The notes below the pieces were generated by a model, which ran no database searches, was not told where the DNA came from, and worked only from the letters and a program-made list of their open reading frames with translations. A DNA stretch of 64,000 bases from Corythucha ciliata (Eukaryota; Arthropoda; Insecta; Hemiptera; Tingidae). This document shows positions 35,353-47,770 of this stretch, piece after piece. Within the stretch, counting starts at the first letter, position 1; the number at the start of each line of letters is the position of its first letter. The translations under genes were made by a program, and so were the position numbers. The stretch spans positions 24,719,253-24,783,252 of the forward strand of contig CM075939.1 in the NCBI GenBank assembly GCA_038030265.1. The letters are read 5' to 3'.

Positions 35353-35564
35353 TCCGCACATGACGCTGCTCCGGTCATGTAGGTTACCCTCAACAGCCAA
35401 TCACATGCCCTCCCCTCACCAAAGGACCACATATGGCGGGTATTGTCAGTACCTGTGTGTAACTATAGGTTCTCTAACCATTGTGGTGATTAGCCGGATT
35501 TATGCAACTGAAATCATATCATTGATCATTTCAGGAAACATACCCCTCTCCTTACTTACCACAC
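35353..35564. other. Unique flank right of the Penelope-like element
   Basis: No feature is seen. The inverted match ends at about 35352. Confidence 0.5.
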
Positions 35565-35710
35565 ATGGCGAAATTGGTTTCAACTGAGCCAACCCCGCGA
35601 ATTTTTTTTCTTTAGGAGGGCAGCCTCGTTAAGTTGTGTTTGAACGAGCCAACTACGCGAAATTTCATTTTTGAAAAAGCCGGACCCACAAAATTGATTT
35701 CCGTTTCGAC

Positions 35711-35924
35711 CTCAGACCTTCAGCTACCTGAGCACTCGGTTCTGGCCTCATCAGCCCGGTAACCAGACTCGGTTTTGCCAGGTCGGGTTAAGCAGGGGGG
35801 CGGGGATCGTAGTTCAGTGGATCCTCCGCTCACAGCGAGGAGCGGTCCATCGGCTCCGAACTCGGCTCAAATGCCAGGCTGATGAGACCAGGACCGAAGA
35901 GATCAGGTATGTGAAGGTCTAAGG
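35711..35924 (+). repeat. tRNA-like core flanked by about 54-bp inverted arms
   Basis: The left arm (35711-35764, with CTCAGACCTTCAGCTACCTG and GGCCTCATCAGCCCGG) and right arm (35871-35924, with CCAGGCTGATGAGACCAGGA and GTGAAGGTCTAAGG) are inverted copies, about 80-85% identical. Between them lies GGGGATCGTAGTTCAGTGG, a good pol III A-box. It is followed by a CCGCTC / GAGCGG hairpin in anticodon-arm position and a weak B-box-like CGGCTCCGAACTCGG. A tRNA-derived SINE or a foldback element with a captured tRNA-like promoter are both possible. It is not a functional tRNA. Confidence 0.5.
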
Positions 35925-36246
35925 ACGAAAAGGAGACTGTGCCGCACCCTCGGTGCAGTTTTTCGCGACTGTTTGGCTGGTCCTGTCCATCTTTGTTGTT
36001 CATTGTTAAATTGGTTTTACGAGTTGTCCGAAGCAGCGAATTTGTTTTTCGGACGAGCCAATCCCGCGAAATGTTGTTTTTGAGAGACCCGCAAAATTGC
36101 TGTTTAAGATTAGTCAAACTGCCAAAACCCTGAAATTTCTATTCCTTATAGGTGTAAAACTCCGTGAATTTGGCTTTTTTTGGGAGCCAACACTGTGAAA
36201 TTGGTTTCTGACTCACCAGATCCGTGAAATTTATTTGTTTAAAGTT

Positions 36247-36286
36247 TTTTTGAAGGATCCAAAATTCCTTTTGGATCCTTCAAAAA
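36247..36286. repeat. Perfect 18-bp hairpin
   Basis: TTTTTGAAGGATCCAAAA, a 4-nt loop TTCC, then the exact inverse TTTTGGATCCTTCAAAAA. It stands at the end of the M2 block, 20 bp before the MITE at 36306. Probably two facing M2-like units rather than a regulatory site. Confidence 0.8.
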
Positions 36287-36305
36287 TTTGCCTTTTGGTT
36301 TATTA

Positions 36306-37013
36306 AGGTTGATCCACTCTCATCAGTGCCGTGAACGGGACGTGCCCCGTCCGGCAAGTAAAATATTATTCTCATATGGGACTTGAGAGGCTCATTCACA
36401 CATATTATCCATAGGGAAAATGTGAGGCCGATTTCGAGCGACGGTTGCGATCCAAGTGAATAGCGACCGAACCTTCGATGGACCATGCGACGTACGGGGG
36501 GAACTTCCCCTCCTCCAATCGCCTTTACCGTCTACCTTAATTTTCACTTTCGTATTGAGATGTTTCAAGTTCAAATTGAATCATCCAATTTTTTTTCTGG
36601 AAAACGACTAAAAAATGATGAAATGCACTAATAAAATGTATGAGATGAACATTTTCCAGTCCAGCCTTGAATTTTCACAGAAATAGATAAATGAAAAACC
36701 AAAGTTTTGCTTGAATACCCATTTATTTCTTTAAAACTTGACTTCTCAGAGACACAAATAAATGTACGCGTTAGTAAAACCACAAACAAACTTGCCGTCT
36801 AGAGTCGTCTAAATTTTGGAAAAATAAAATCAGCGAACCTGCCATCCTTTGGAATTCGAAAAAAACCGATCACGCCACCAGCTTCATACATCGACGAACA
36901 TCCGGGAACGTACCTGTAAAGGGACGTGACCCTTCAATTTCCATTAAGAATAATATTTTACTTGCCGGACGGGGCCCGTCCCGTTCACGGCACTGATGAG
37001 TACGGATAGTCCT
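36306..37013. mobile_element. Family F MITE, split by an internal insertion
   Basis: The left part (36306-36405, with CATCAGTGCCGTGAACGGGA) and right part (36900-37013, with CCCGTTCACGGCACTGATGA) together reconstruct the 217-bp element at 1004-1220 in opposite orientation. TTA flanks both ends (36303-36305 and 37014-37016). About 494 bp of unrelated, non-coding sequence lies between them (about 36406-36899). This is presumably a later insertion, but I see no clean target duplication or inverted ends for it. Confidence 0.7.
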
Positions 37014-40000
37014 TTATTCATTCTGAATAATACACCTATGTTTTCTGACAGGAAAAATATTAATAAATATAGAAACTGACTATACCGCGGAACAACCTCT
37101 GATGGATAAATTTATACGGTTGGGGAAGGGCTGAAAATATACTTTTGTCCATCCAATACACCAGTTGGGTGCGCGATGGCCTGCTTCGCCACCCCTCCCC
37201 CCAATCAACACCACTGCGTTATCAGTCATAAACTGAAGCTCACGCGTGGCTCCAGAATAATTTCATTTGCGAATGGTTAATTCATCAAGGAATTATTTGA
37301 AATTACCGGCGACCCCTTAACCAAGGCACCCCCCCCCCCTGCGCCACGAAAGTCCGCCACTGTAGATAGTAGTCTTAATTTCTTTTTAAAAAACATAAAC
37401 ACTTTTCCTTGTCAAACTACTGTTTTTATTTTACTATGAAGCGAGCTCCGCTGCGAGAAAAATAGCATGCACAACTCGTGATAAAAGTGAATTTCCTTGC
37501 TCGTTGTATTATACAACTTGCAAGTAAATTCATATTTTACTCACTCGTTGTACAATATACTATTTATCCTACACGATGGTAAAGCTTGATTTTGAAGCCA
37601 ATCGACTAAGTACGTCATTGCCTGGCCGAAGTAGAATTTAACTATCGGACAGTTCAGCGGACGTAAAATTTTTTTGTCTGACACAAGGATATATAAACAT
37701 GGATTGCTCATAGCGGACTGGAGGGGGTGCACCTTCCCATGATAAATAATCCCTGTCCCTCTCCTTGTGTAGTTATGGCAACACGGTCATTATTTTGAAA
37801 CCCCACTCCTCACATCTACTTTCTGATGGCCACACTTTATCAGCAGTGATGAGCAATCCAGTTCGTTGGTCTGACAGTTCATAGTTTCCGAATTAACCGA
37901 TTCACGATACAGCGCTGTATCGCGGGATTCGGGCTAATCATGCGTACACGGACGATTTGGATTTGGTGAGAAGCACCAGGCCATAGTTTTATTAATGCAG
38001 ATCGTATTTTTCCGGCGTGAACAATTCTTCACAGACACAAAAAATCCTCTTCAGACTCGATTTGTACCATTTCGAATCAAAACTGTTTTTATTCGTATCC
38101 ATCGAAGGAAGCAAAGTTGTATAGAACCAAGGTGATTGAAGTTTCTATAGGTGCCGCAGATACTATCCTTCATCTACGTCACGAGCAGTCCCAATCGCCT
38201 TTGCGCTGGACCCAGTACATTATTAATTGTTATTGGGTTGTGATTTTTGAGAATTTATAAACTTCGATTTCAAAATTAACTTGCTCTGCTGCTCTGGGGT
38301 GAGCAATCTGGAGTAAAGGCAGGGTTGGAATGTTTAAAACAAGTCGTTTTAAACACATTTATTCCCTCAAAAAATGAAGTATTTCGATAGGTTACATAGA
38401 CACCACACAACGAAAACATAGAGCTTGTGAACAGGCCTTAAAAGAAAGTAGTCCAGTCAAATCGTATGAAAAAAATACCATACGCGGAGAAAAATCTCGT
38501 CTTTGATTTTTTCACTTTATTCTAAGTTTTTTAGGGTGAGGAACACGAATCTGAAGAGATCCAACATAATTTCCTTGTGCGTTTGGAGAAAATCGCGAAA
38601 AACTGAAAATTGTTGGCACTTTTTTTAGTTTTTCGCTTGCAACTCCTCAATGACGGAAAATTGTACCCTGTTCTTTTTTGAAGAGCATCAAGTTCAGCGT
38701 CGAATCATTTTTTCCTTTGTCACAATTGACCTAGCCGATTCGCCGGGACCACCACTCAGTTTCAGTTGGGAATCCAAATGCTGAAGATGGCGAGCAGCCG
38801 AAACCGGTCCGTTTTTGACGAACCTCTACGAGGGAAGACAGACGTGTAGGCTCCTACGGCTACAGATTTATGTATGCTTTATCCACTAACCCTCGTAGTT
38901 TAAGGGCTTCTACTAACATTTTAAATGTCCAGGATCTCGCTGTATGGCCAGGTTTGCGGGGCAATATTTCGGGGACCTCATTTGATCGGCGTAAAACGCT
39001 GTTTTATGAGCTCAACGGCGAGGTATACATAGAACCGATAGACAAAGTCGGCTAGAATTACAACTATTTGGACCGAAAGGGACGAAATTTCTCGCATCTC
39101 AGATGAACGACCAGTCAGCGAGTGGAAAATTCTGGGTTTCATTATATTTTGGGCCAAAGCGTCAATTTTCAGAGCTTATCAGCACGCTGTAAACTTGAAT
39201 TGCTGTGAAATTTCGATTTTTGAGCCAGAAAATAAGATTCTGGAGCAATATCTCTTAGTTTAAACCATATATTAGTGTTCTCCTCCCTCTGAATTCGCGC
39301 CTGACAGCACCCTGGTCACCGCTGGACTGGTAATCACCTAATCAGACAAATACCTTTCGCGTGTGTATAGGTAACTGGGAAAAGCTCTCGTTTGCCTATA
39401 TTGGGCAACAGAGCGGCTATTATGTCTGCGCGGTCTACACCCATGTTGACCCCCCTTCCACGTCATCCAAAAACCGTCTAAACCAAAGTTTGTTCACGTC
39501 ATGAGTAATAATGATACAGAAGGTTTCATGTAACACTTTTGGTCATCAGATACTCCTCTTCTTGAATTTACGTCGAATTCGTCGAGTCGTCATTGTTCTC
39601 CTATTTTCTTTGATATCATAAAAATAAGAATAAAGTGAACTTGACGGATTACTAGGATTTCAGTGATCCGAATCCGAACCCAGCGGTTTTGATGCGTCGA
39701 CGTCTAGGGGCTGTAATTGTTCAGGAATTCGAAGTGTCTTCAAAGGACAAAATCCCAGTGGAATCAACCGGACGTCGTGGCGGGGTTTTGAAGTGCGGAA
39801 TCTTAGGGATTTCGAAAGACCGAACGACAGGATGACGTTGTTGATATCAAAAATGTTCTCTGTATGAGATCGTTACTATAGTGTAATTTCATTATTCGTT
39901 GTTTCACCGACATCCATTCAATCCCTTCGTTGAATTTGAAATCCTCCTAAAAATATCTGATGAATTGAACCTCCAGTCAAATCAATATCTCAACCCACTA

Positions 40001-41321
40001 TGTAACCCTTTGATTGAATGCCTTTGTAAATTAGCGACGAATAATGACCCTGCTTCTGACGGAAGAGAGAGAGAGAGAAAGAATACAACGAAAAGAGATG
40101 AATGCCTTCTCTCGCTCGTCTCTATACCCGTGTAAAACAATCCTTGTACAATGTATATCGTCACTGAACTTCAGACGATTGTTAATATTCATTAAACAAT
40201 CCAAAGTCCCTCCCTCCCACCTTACTATTAATCTACTAGCCATGGAATATGCCATGAGGGGAAGTTCAATAGCCTAGAAAATAGAAAAGGGAAGCTTTAA
40301 ATGCTTGAAAAAAATAACGACCAATTATGGGCAAATGTAAACTATATTATTAATACAACGTTTCAACGGCGTGGTATGTCGCCCTCTTCAGGTAAATCAC
40401 AAGGAAAAAAAAAAGAAACATCGTGAAAAATCCTTCCACACCAGACTGACATATCGTCACGCACAATACATATTATAGCGCCACCGGAAGTAGGTCCAAG
40501 ACTATTTTTCGTAACAAACTTCATTACACGTCAATTATTTCCAATTGTCCGTTCATTTGCCGGTACTATTTTAGCATTTCTATATATTATGTATACATAT
40601 ATTGATACAACTGTATTGTTGAGTAGAAAAGGGAAGTTTGTCAGGGGATATGGTCTCGTGATGAAGCCGGGACTCGGGTCTATCGCGCCATCGCCTACTC
40701 GCGGGATAGAGACAAGCTTTTCCTGATGACTTTCTTATTGAGCCTATTTTGACCCACAAAAATAGATGAAATTCGAGAAGGGATTATCAAACTGGGGCGA
40801 GGTTAGTCGTTTAATTGTAATTTTTAATTGATCAAGAATTTTGGAACGGGTATGGGTGATGACTAGAATGGTAAAATTCCTGTTTTTATTATAATGAAAC
40901 CGCTAAAACTTTGGAAAGACACAAAAAGAATAAGGAAGTTTGTTTTTCGTAGTCAAATCAATGAACTCAATTGACAGGCCGATCACTTCAACCACGACTA
41001 TTTAATGCTCCATTTAGAGGAGTGCACATCTCATAAATTGCGCGATACAAGACTTCGTTTCGTTAAGCGTATGAAAAGAAGCCCGCTGAGTAAAATCGTG
41101 TGCCCATTAAACCGGTGTGATAAACTATTGGAAAGACCCTGATTTAGGGCGCCCCATCGAGACCAGATCATCGAGTAATTTCAAACTAGCGTACGGAGAG
41201 GTTTAAATAGTGAGGAAAATATAGAGCGTGACGCCTGACACAAAGAATCTTTTCGTCCAATTAATTAAGACGAAGACGAAACACGAAGTCGGAAAAAATG
41301 AAAAAAAAAACCGTTGTCTAC
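37014..41321. other. No gene supported over about 4.3 kb
   Basis: The stretch holds a solitary hAT-like end (GTCCGCCACTG near 37352, next to a C run) and a stretch at 38525-38650 that is a diverged relative of 56600-56720 (shared words CGAATCTGAA and AAAATCGC, then AAAAACTG). It also holds a minus-strand hammerhead-like motif at 40351-40393. Short frames show no motifs. Confidence 0.4.
40351..40393 (-). ncRNA. Hammerhead-like motif, decayed
   Basis: Read on the minus strand: CTGAAGA, a GGCG / CGCC stem, then GTT, GAAACGTTGTA. CUGANGA and GAAA are present, and AC(GTT)GT followed by A would make the 2-bp stem III with cleavage base A. Three extra bases before GAAA and no visible stem I argue that it is a relic. 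Such words are commonly left behind by Penelope-type terminal repeats. Confidence 0.25.
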
Positions 41322-41579
41322 CTGTTTGAGGCCGTCCAATCGGCCCATTGATTTCGAGCCCTGAAGCGGCGCCGAGACTTCCAATCGCTTTCCGCGGAGT
41401 TTATCAATTCGTCGCTTGCTCCGCGATGACTTTTTCTGTTCGGACGACCCTGGAGCGTCCTCAGGCTCCGACTGTATCTCCCTGAATTCCTCTTTGAGGC
41501 TTCGCCGGCTCGACGGACTTTTCGCCGGTCGTCGCCGAACCTTCGGTGAGGCCATGGGCGAATTGACGGGGCTGAGCGT
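41322..41579 (-). CDS. Internal coding exon, unidentified Ser/Arg/Lys-rich protein segment
   Basis: The exon is exactly 258 nt, 86 codons, phase 0 at both ends. It is preceded on the minus strand by a branch-like TCAATTAG and the acceptor TACAAACTTCAG, and followed by the consensus donor CAAACAG/GTAGAC. The product has no stop and reads as a disordered, basic linker. It opens TLSPVNSPMASPKVRRRPAK, with further SP and RS repeats suited to proline-directed or basophilic phosphorylation. It then gives KKSSRSKRRIDKLRGKRLEV and ends GSKSMGRLDGLKQ. Third-position G/C bias and GC content stand out from the AT-rich surroundings. It is on the same strand as the RhoGEF exons 17 kb upstream and could belong to the same gene. 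Nothing in the sequence proves that. Confidence 0.65.
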
Positions 41580-44500
41580 CTGAAGTTTGTACACTAATTG
41601 ACTCAACATCACAACACTGTCATGATAATACGCGAGAGGGGGAAAACAATTTTTTTAAAACATTGAAGAAGAAAAAAAAAATTGAAAACCACACGTCGAA
41701 CTCAATAAAACTAGTCAAGGATTCCTTCAACTCGTGAGTACCCGTACGACGAGCTTGAAAAACTCAACTGACCAGTTTACCCTTCGATGCGGGTCGGCCC
41801 CCTCTTCTGCGGCTTAGGAAGACCCCTCTCTTCAGACTCAGAGGAATTCTTTTTTTTTTTTTTTTGTCATCCATTTCTTTGGAACCCCACGAAACTCCTT
41901 TCTATCCTCCCTTTTATATGTATTTTTATTTATTTTTATTTACGCAAGATGATTGCCTTACGGGCGTCTCTTGTTGCTCAGACCACGTGCTTCGAAGGCA
42001 TTTCATTGGTACGCAGGTTTTTTGTTTATTTATTTATTTATCATAAAAACCCAAATTATGATTTATAAATCAACAAGTGTGAGGTTCATGAAAACGATGT
42101 TCAGGCGCGTATTTTTACAGGAAGGTCATAACCTCATCTCGACCGTGCTTATATTGGCACGTAGATTAAGAAAATTCAGATAACGAGGGGTTTTTCAATT
42201 ATCCTTACAAGCTCTATAGGAAATGACTCAATGGCTCAGTCGCAGTTCGTGAGCTGGGATGTTCAAGTTCTGGAGCAAGCAAACATTCGAAGCTTGTGAA
42301 AGCGTCGTTTGAGGGACGCTGTGGTCAACTGCGCACACCCCATAACCACCATGGTTTTCCAATCATGGCCTTTTGCAAGCCGATTGGCCCGTGAATTGCT
42401 GGGGGTAGAATATGTTACGCTTCGGACTTTCTCCTCCTGTAGTTTTCGACAAATTCTCATGTGGCTGTGCAAATTTGCTCCCCCCTCCACCATATTCACG
42501 AATAGATCGTGAAACTACGGCATCGTCGCCAACGAGGGAGGAAAAAAAAGGTTGGGTCTTCACTTCACAAACCTAATACCTAGTTTTATTTTATTTCTCT
42601 GTTAAAACAGCACAATAATTTTGCAACGTAGCTCGCGCGTAGGTTTTTCACTCTGACATGTACAGAACTGGTAAATATTAAATCAACCTCTTCCTCTTTC
42701 CAAGAAAGCGAAGCATAAGCTTTTTCAAGATTAAGATCCTTCAAGTGGTTTTTAGCCTGCGAAGAACGGTTTATAGAGAAAAAGAGATGTTTCTATATAA
42801 GAGGGCTTGAACGTCCGTCGTTTGTGTTACTCGAGCTACACGCTGCATTAAGTGTGGGTGGTGCGAAAATTTTGAGATGTGAGCTCACGAATATATTAGT
42901 TGTACTTTCATGAGCGATAATTAATGTATTTTTTTAAAAAGGTCGATTTATTCCAAATCTGCAGAATAATCCTTTGTGGGTGGGGGAGAAGAAGTCATAT
43001 GAAGTGCGTGAGAAACAGCAGGATTACAGTCAAACGTCGCTTCCCCTCCCCTCCCATCCCATCCCATCTCACCTTTACATTTTATTCGTAAAACCCCAAG
43101 GAAAAAAATACAGCCCGTTACTGGGGCAACTCTTTCACACTTAGTGTAAGAGTACGATTCAAGCACGCGCCTCTTCATCCGTCACGCTTGGGAATACGTT
43201 TTCCTTCCAAGTAGCCATGCCAAGCTCAGCGGAGGAGATGCTACGATGAAGATATCTTTTTCCTCCTCCGCAAAACGAACGGGAATGTCCTCCTAACAAA
43301 ACGTGTCTTTTCTACGATCGAATTCCCTCCCTTCCACAATCAGGAAGAATTGCGCGTAAAAAAAAAAATCGTGAATTTGGGGGAAAAGTATACGAAGCCA
43401 ATAACAGACCCTCCTCTTCACCTCGCAGGAAAGGCTAACGTGATTTGTTAAATGCGATTTCTCATCGGCCCAGGGAATTGTGCCCATGAAAAAATTTGAC
43501 TTTCCCGAATTTTTGTTTTTCTACAAAAACAACAACAACAACAACAAACTTGTGGGCAAAGAAAGAAATTGAATCGTTTGTTTGACGTTGTGATTTTTTT
43601 TTTTTGAAAAGTGGAAAATTACCATAAACGTCTCATTCCTCCTCGCGGTTACTTCCTAGTTCTCTCTGTTAGGAGAAATTTTCGAGGAAAGAAATAAAGT
43701 AAACAAATAGAATTCAGTTTCATTGACTGAACTCGGTTTGTTGACGGTTGGAGGGGAGTGGAAATGTGATAGTTGAAAAAATTTCAATATAAAGTGAACG
43801 TTTTCTCCTACTTTTTCGAGGAGGAAGTACCAATCTGTACATGCTCGTAAGGTTACAAAAATAACCAATTTCTCATATGGTGGACTATAATCACTAACTG
43901 TTAATACCAAGCTTGTTACCGCTGGGTAAGAAGCGTGCTTTCCTCCATAGTTGGTTCACTGTGAGACTCGAGAAAGAAAAAGAGCGCATTATTGAGGATT
44001 GAAATAATTTACTTCCTGTTAGTGTCTGTGTAGGAACTTAATTTTCCCACGGAGTAATAAGGATGGTCTCTTTTTATTTTTTATAACGCCCCTCTTATGC
44101 AATGTAGTACATGTAAGCGTGTACTAAAAAGTGGGTCATTTGCTATGGTTTAGACCCAAAATTGTAAGGAAAAAGCTCCGGATTCTGCAAAAAGTCAGGG
44201 TGTAGTTGGTAATTATTAGTTCTACCCGAACTATTGTCGTTCTAGGCAACAAATCATCGGGGTTCCAGTACTTCATACACTATAGTCATTTTTCCTCCTC
44301 GCTACATCCACCGGTTAGATTATTATTGTCATTTTCAGGTGGCATTTAAAGGGGAATCGTTTTTCGCACGGAACACTTTCAAAAAACCTAACCTTTTTCT
44401 TCCGACCGAATCGGTTCAATCTCATTTCAACGCCTCTCACTTTTTCCCGTAAAAAAAAAAAATTAATGCATCCCGGCTCATCCTTCCCTTTTCTTTCTTT

Positions 44501-47480
44501 TCTTCCTCCCTCTATTCGAAAAAAAAAAAAAAAACAACACCAAAAGACCCGAGGTAGTCATAAAAAGACTATCAACACAGCAGTGATTGTTATCGTTGTT
44601 GTAAAAGCTCCTCCCTCTATCCCGCACCCTCTCATCAAAATTTATTCAAGACAGTTAAAACTTTGAACAAAAATATCTGTCTCTTTTTGTTTGGGAGAAG
44701 ATATAAATTTGAGCCGTAGGGCTGTAAGAAAGGAGTCCCTCTCTCCCCCTTCCTACTATCACCCTACCCTGGGTCTACATCGCGTTCAAGAACAACATAG
44801 TTGAGTCATTTAAACGTTTTATATTGTATCAGAAATATGGCTATTTAAAATTTATTCAACTTCGTTTCAATACCAAATGCCATTCGCGTCGTCAGATCCA
44901 GAGTAAAAGTTTAAAATAAAAGAACAGTCAGAAAATGACGGCGAGGAGGTATCTTGGAGAAAAATCGAGATTTACTTTCACTTGTAAAATGCAAGGAGAC
45001 GAGGGTCGGTATTTTGAAGGAAACAAGTGTTTGGAGATTCTCGTTTTTACAAAATGAACGGGAAATAAGAGCGTGTTGGTAGCTGTCCATGTACAGGGTC
45101 ATCTTTTTGAGACGCGCTGGTGAGAAATTGATTCTTCTGGGCAACCTTTCCCAAATAGATATAAGTTTTAACAGTTGTAACCAAGCGAATGAATAGATAT
45201 TTTCATTGGTGGATTTTTCAAGGATTTGATTTATCTGGCCTATTCACCTAAGGTACTAACATAGTCTGGTTGAATCCGCGCAGTAAACACTGGAGTTTCA
45301 TCGCTTCATCTCAGTTTTTTCACTTAGAGGTACTTAGGACTATTTAACTACATACCAATAGTTTTGAAAGAAAGTTTTGACCAAAAAAATATTTACTTGA
45401 AACTTTTTTGTTATGTATTTGAAAGCGATATTTTATTGAAGATGGGGCCGCTCCTCGATGTGGCAATAAGCTTTCTCAATTTGACACGTAAAAATATTTT
45501 ATATTAAAAGCCACACGCACACTGAAGCGTGTACTTTTTCTACCTGCTCCTAGGGTCTTGAAAAAGAAAGAGGAAAAAAAACAACACAGGTAGCCCTTTA
45601 GTTTTTCTTTTACGCCCCAGCTTCTCTATATATTTAAATCAAAATAGGCTATGCTACGGGTGATACAACATTTTTTTTCTCTACTAGGCAAGAAAATACG
45701 ACTGAGTCCAAGGAGCTTCTACTTGCTCTGAAAGCTTAAAATATTAGGCTATAAACAAAAATGTAATTATACAAAACAAGGAACTGCTGAAGCAGCTATC
45801 GTATATTTAAGAGGGAAAGAGGGTTGTTTGTGTGCTGGAACGCAAACTGCACACAAAGCATTTCTTCGACTGTTGGGGGGGGGGGGGCAAAAGTCGTGGA
45901 TTTTTACAGTAGTAAACCAATTGTTTACGATGCCATCAAGCTAAGACTTTTTTCTCCCAATTTTATTTTTTGTTCCAAATTTTCGATCTTATGACGGATG
46001 GATCTCACACAAAAATCTATTGTCCAGAGTATAGACACGGGTGATGAATACAACGACAGCAATGTGATCGTTTAGAGAGAAATCAGGAAGTAATTTGAAT
46101 AATAAAATAACAAAGGCTGCATTGTTAGGAGCCGCTGCTTAAACCAAAAGGTCCATTGATTATTAGCGCTAAATGTAGCAGCCCATAAGTTTTAGCCTAA
46201 ACATTTTTTTAAAGTCATGTAACTTTCTCCTATGAATGTTGTGCTTAAAATGGGCAATAGAAAGTCTTTCTTTTTCTCTAAAAACCCTTAAACAACTAAC
46301 ATTTAGCTCCGTTTCTCGCGGGAAACGCATAGAATTCGAGAAAAAAAAGGTACATGCCTTTAAATCATGAAGATTTAAAGCATTTTTGTTTCATGTATTC
46401 TCCCCCAGTCTGATACACTTTCTCCCTGCTGCGGGCAAATTCATAATGTCGAGTTTTAATCCCCAGCGTCCGGAGGCTTTGTTTCCCACAGCCGGGCTTT
46501 TTTTCCCCGCCTCATTCACTCTCCGGTGAATGTCGTGAGAGCTAGCTGTCTTCTAAGGTAGCCAGGCAAGTTCATCGGGGAAGTGGTTAAGAAAGTGAAA
46601 ATAGCAATTTTTTCACGGTGGCGAGACACAAGAAGACGCTCGAAGAAGTTACTCGGGAAAAAAATGTCTTATTTTTTTGCCCGGAATTCTTTCTCGAAAA
46701 GGCTGCACCCACACTGTATAAACATGTACCCTGTACGTTTTAAATTCAGGAGATATGAAGCGCGGAGGGTCGGTGGAGTGGTGTAGCGAGGGAGGGGAGG
46801 TTACAGTAATTCTTGGCGAGGCGAAGAAGAGATAGCCTACGCATATTCGTGTTGGAAGTTTATTAAGCATTCTACTAGCCCTCAAGCATGCCTGATGAAA
46901 CGGTTGTGCGCTCATAAAACACAATAGACTTGTAGAGTCCCCGCGCGCTAGTAGAACAATGGGGATGAAGCCTTGTAATGAATACGTCAACAATAGATGT
47001 CCTGAAACCAAATGGGTGGTTTGTAACATCGTTGTTTCGGGTTGAATACAAACAAAATATTCACACTTTGAAGTTTTTAAAGCTTCAAGCGAGGTGTCTT
47101 CGAACCTTTTTTTTTTTAGATAGTGTCAACCTCATGACTTTTTCAAAAAGTTTATAAAAGCTAAATCTGGCCGATGGAAGCAATAAAACATTTCTTGTTA
47201 ACTTAGCCACATAAGCATTCGTAATCATAAGTGTCCCTGCGATCCTGAAAAAACGAGTTTTGCCCGATACTTTGGTGTGCTATGAAAATGTGTATCAAGA
47301 TTTTGGGCAGGACTAACCATGTTCTCTGATCTTACGTATTTTTTTGTGCTGAATCGAATGAGCGCTTGCAGGGATCGCTGGGGTCAATACTTTCGCGAGA
47401 TACGCCCACAAATTTAAGAACAAATCCTTTAAAAATGCTGGAGACGTTTGTCCGTAACTCAAAAAGTATTGTTACTACCG
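41580..47480. other. No gene supported over about 5.9 kb
   Basis: No splice-bounded exon was found. The 126-codon minus-strand frame at 46649-47029 has no motif and covers ordinary-looking sequence. A weak pseudo-tRNA pattern (GGCTCAGTCG, then GTTCAAGTTC) lies at 42230-42290. Simple tracts include poly-T near 41852, poly-A near 44450 and 44520, and a G run near 45876. If 41322-41579 and 58906-59816 are one gene, this is intronic. Confidence 0.4.
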
Positions 47481-47488
47481 ATCCCGAC

Positions 47489-47770
47489 CAGGTGCGTAGC
47501 CAAGATTTATTTGGGGGGGAGGGGTCCGATGTAGGTCGGGTGCGGCGGGGGGGAGGGGTATTTCCACTCTATGCCTGGTCTTTTCAGTTTTTAACTACGT
47601 ATTATTAATATTATCATTACTATTATCATTATTGTGCTATATTATTCCAATGCGTCAGCGGAGAAATTAAAATAAAAAGTCTTCTTCAGAACATGGGAAA
47701 TAAATCTGAAATTTCGGGGAGGGGGGGTCCGGACCCGGTGGACATCCCCCCCCCCCTGTCTACGCGCCTG
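47489..47770. mobile_element. hAT-like MITE, exact 8-bp target duplication
   Basis: ATCCCGAC is repeated exactly at 47481-47488 and 47771-47778. The ends are CAGGTGCGTAGCCAAG and the inverse of CTGTCTACGCGCCTG, which matches CAGGCGCGTAGACAG. Both size of duplication and end sequence fit hAT. A G run follows the left end and a C run of about 12 precedes the right end, the same layout as the element at 6937-7634. The 282-bp body is non-coding. Confidence 0.85.

Larger units (their letters stand above)
35565..36290 (-). repeat. Degenerate minisatellite M2, inverted block
   Basis: Units read GCGAAATTGGTTT plus AACGAGCCAACCC, the reverse complement of the M2 units at 9990-12120. The block is interrupted by the palindromic tRNA-like module at 35711-35924 and ends in a perfect hairpin at 36247-36286. 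Confidence 0.6.

Noticed and set aside
35868..35910. Hammerhead from GCTGATGAGACC...CCGAAGAG in the tRNA-like palindrome
   Set aside because: CUGAUGAG is present, but the following bases do not form stem II and GAAA is changed to GAAG.
42230..42290. tRNA-like A- and B-box pattern
   Set aside because: Only the box words fit; no acceptor stem or cloverleaf could be drawn.
46649..47029. 126-codon minus-strand frame
   Set aside because: No motif and no coding bias; chance length for a 64-kb window.
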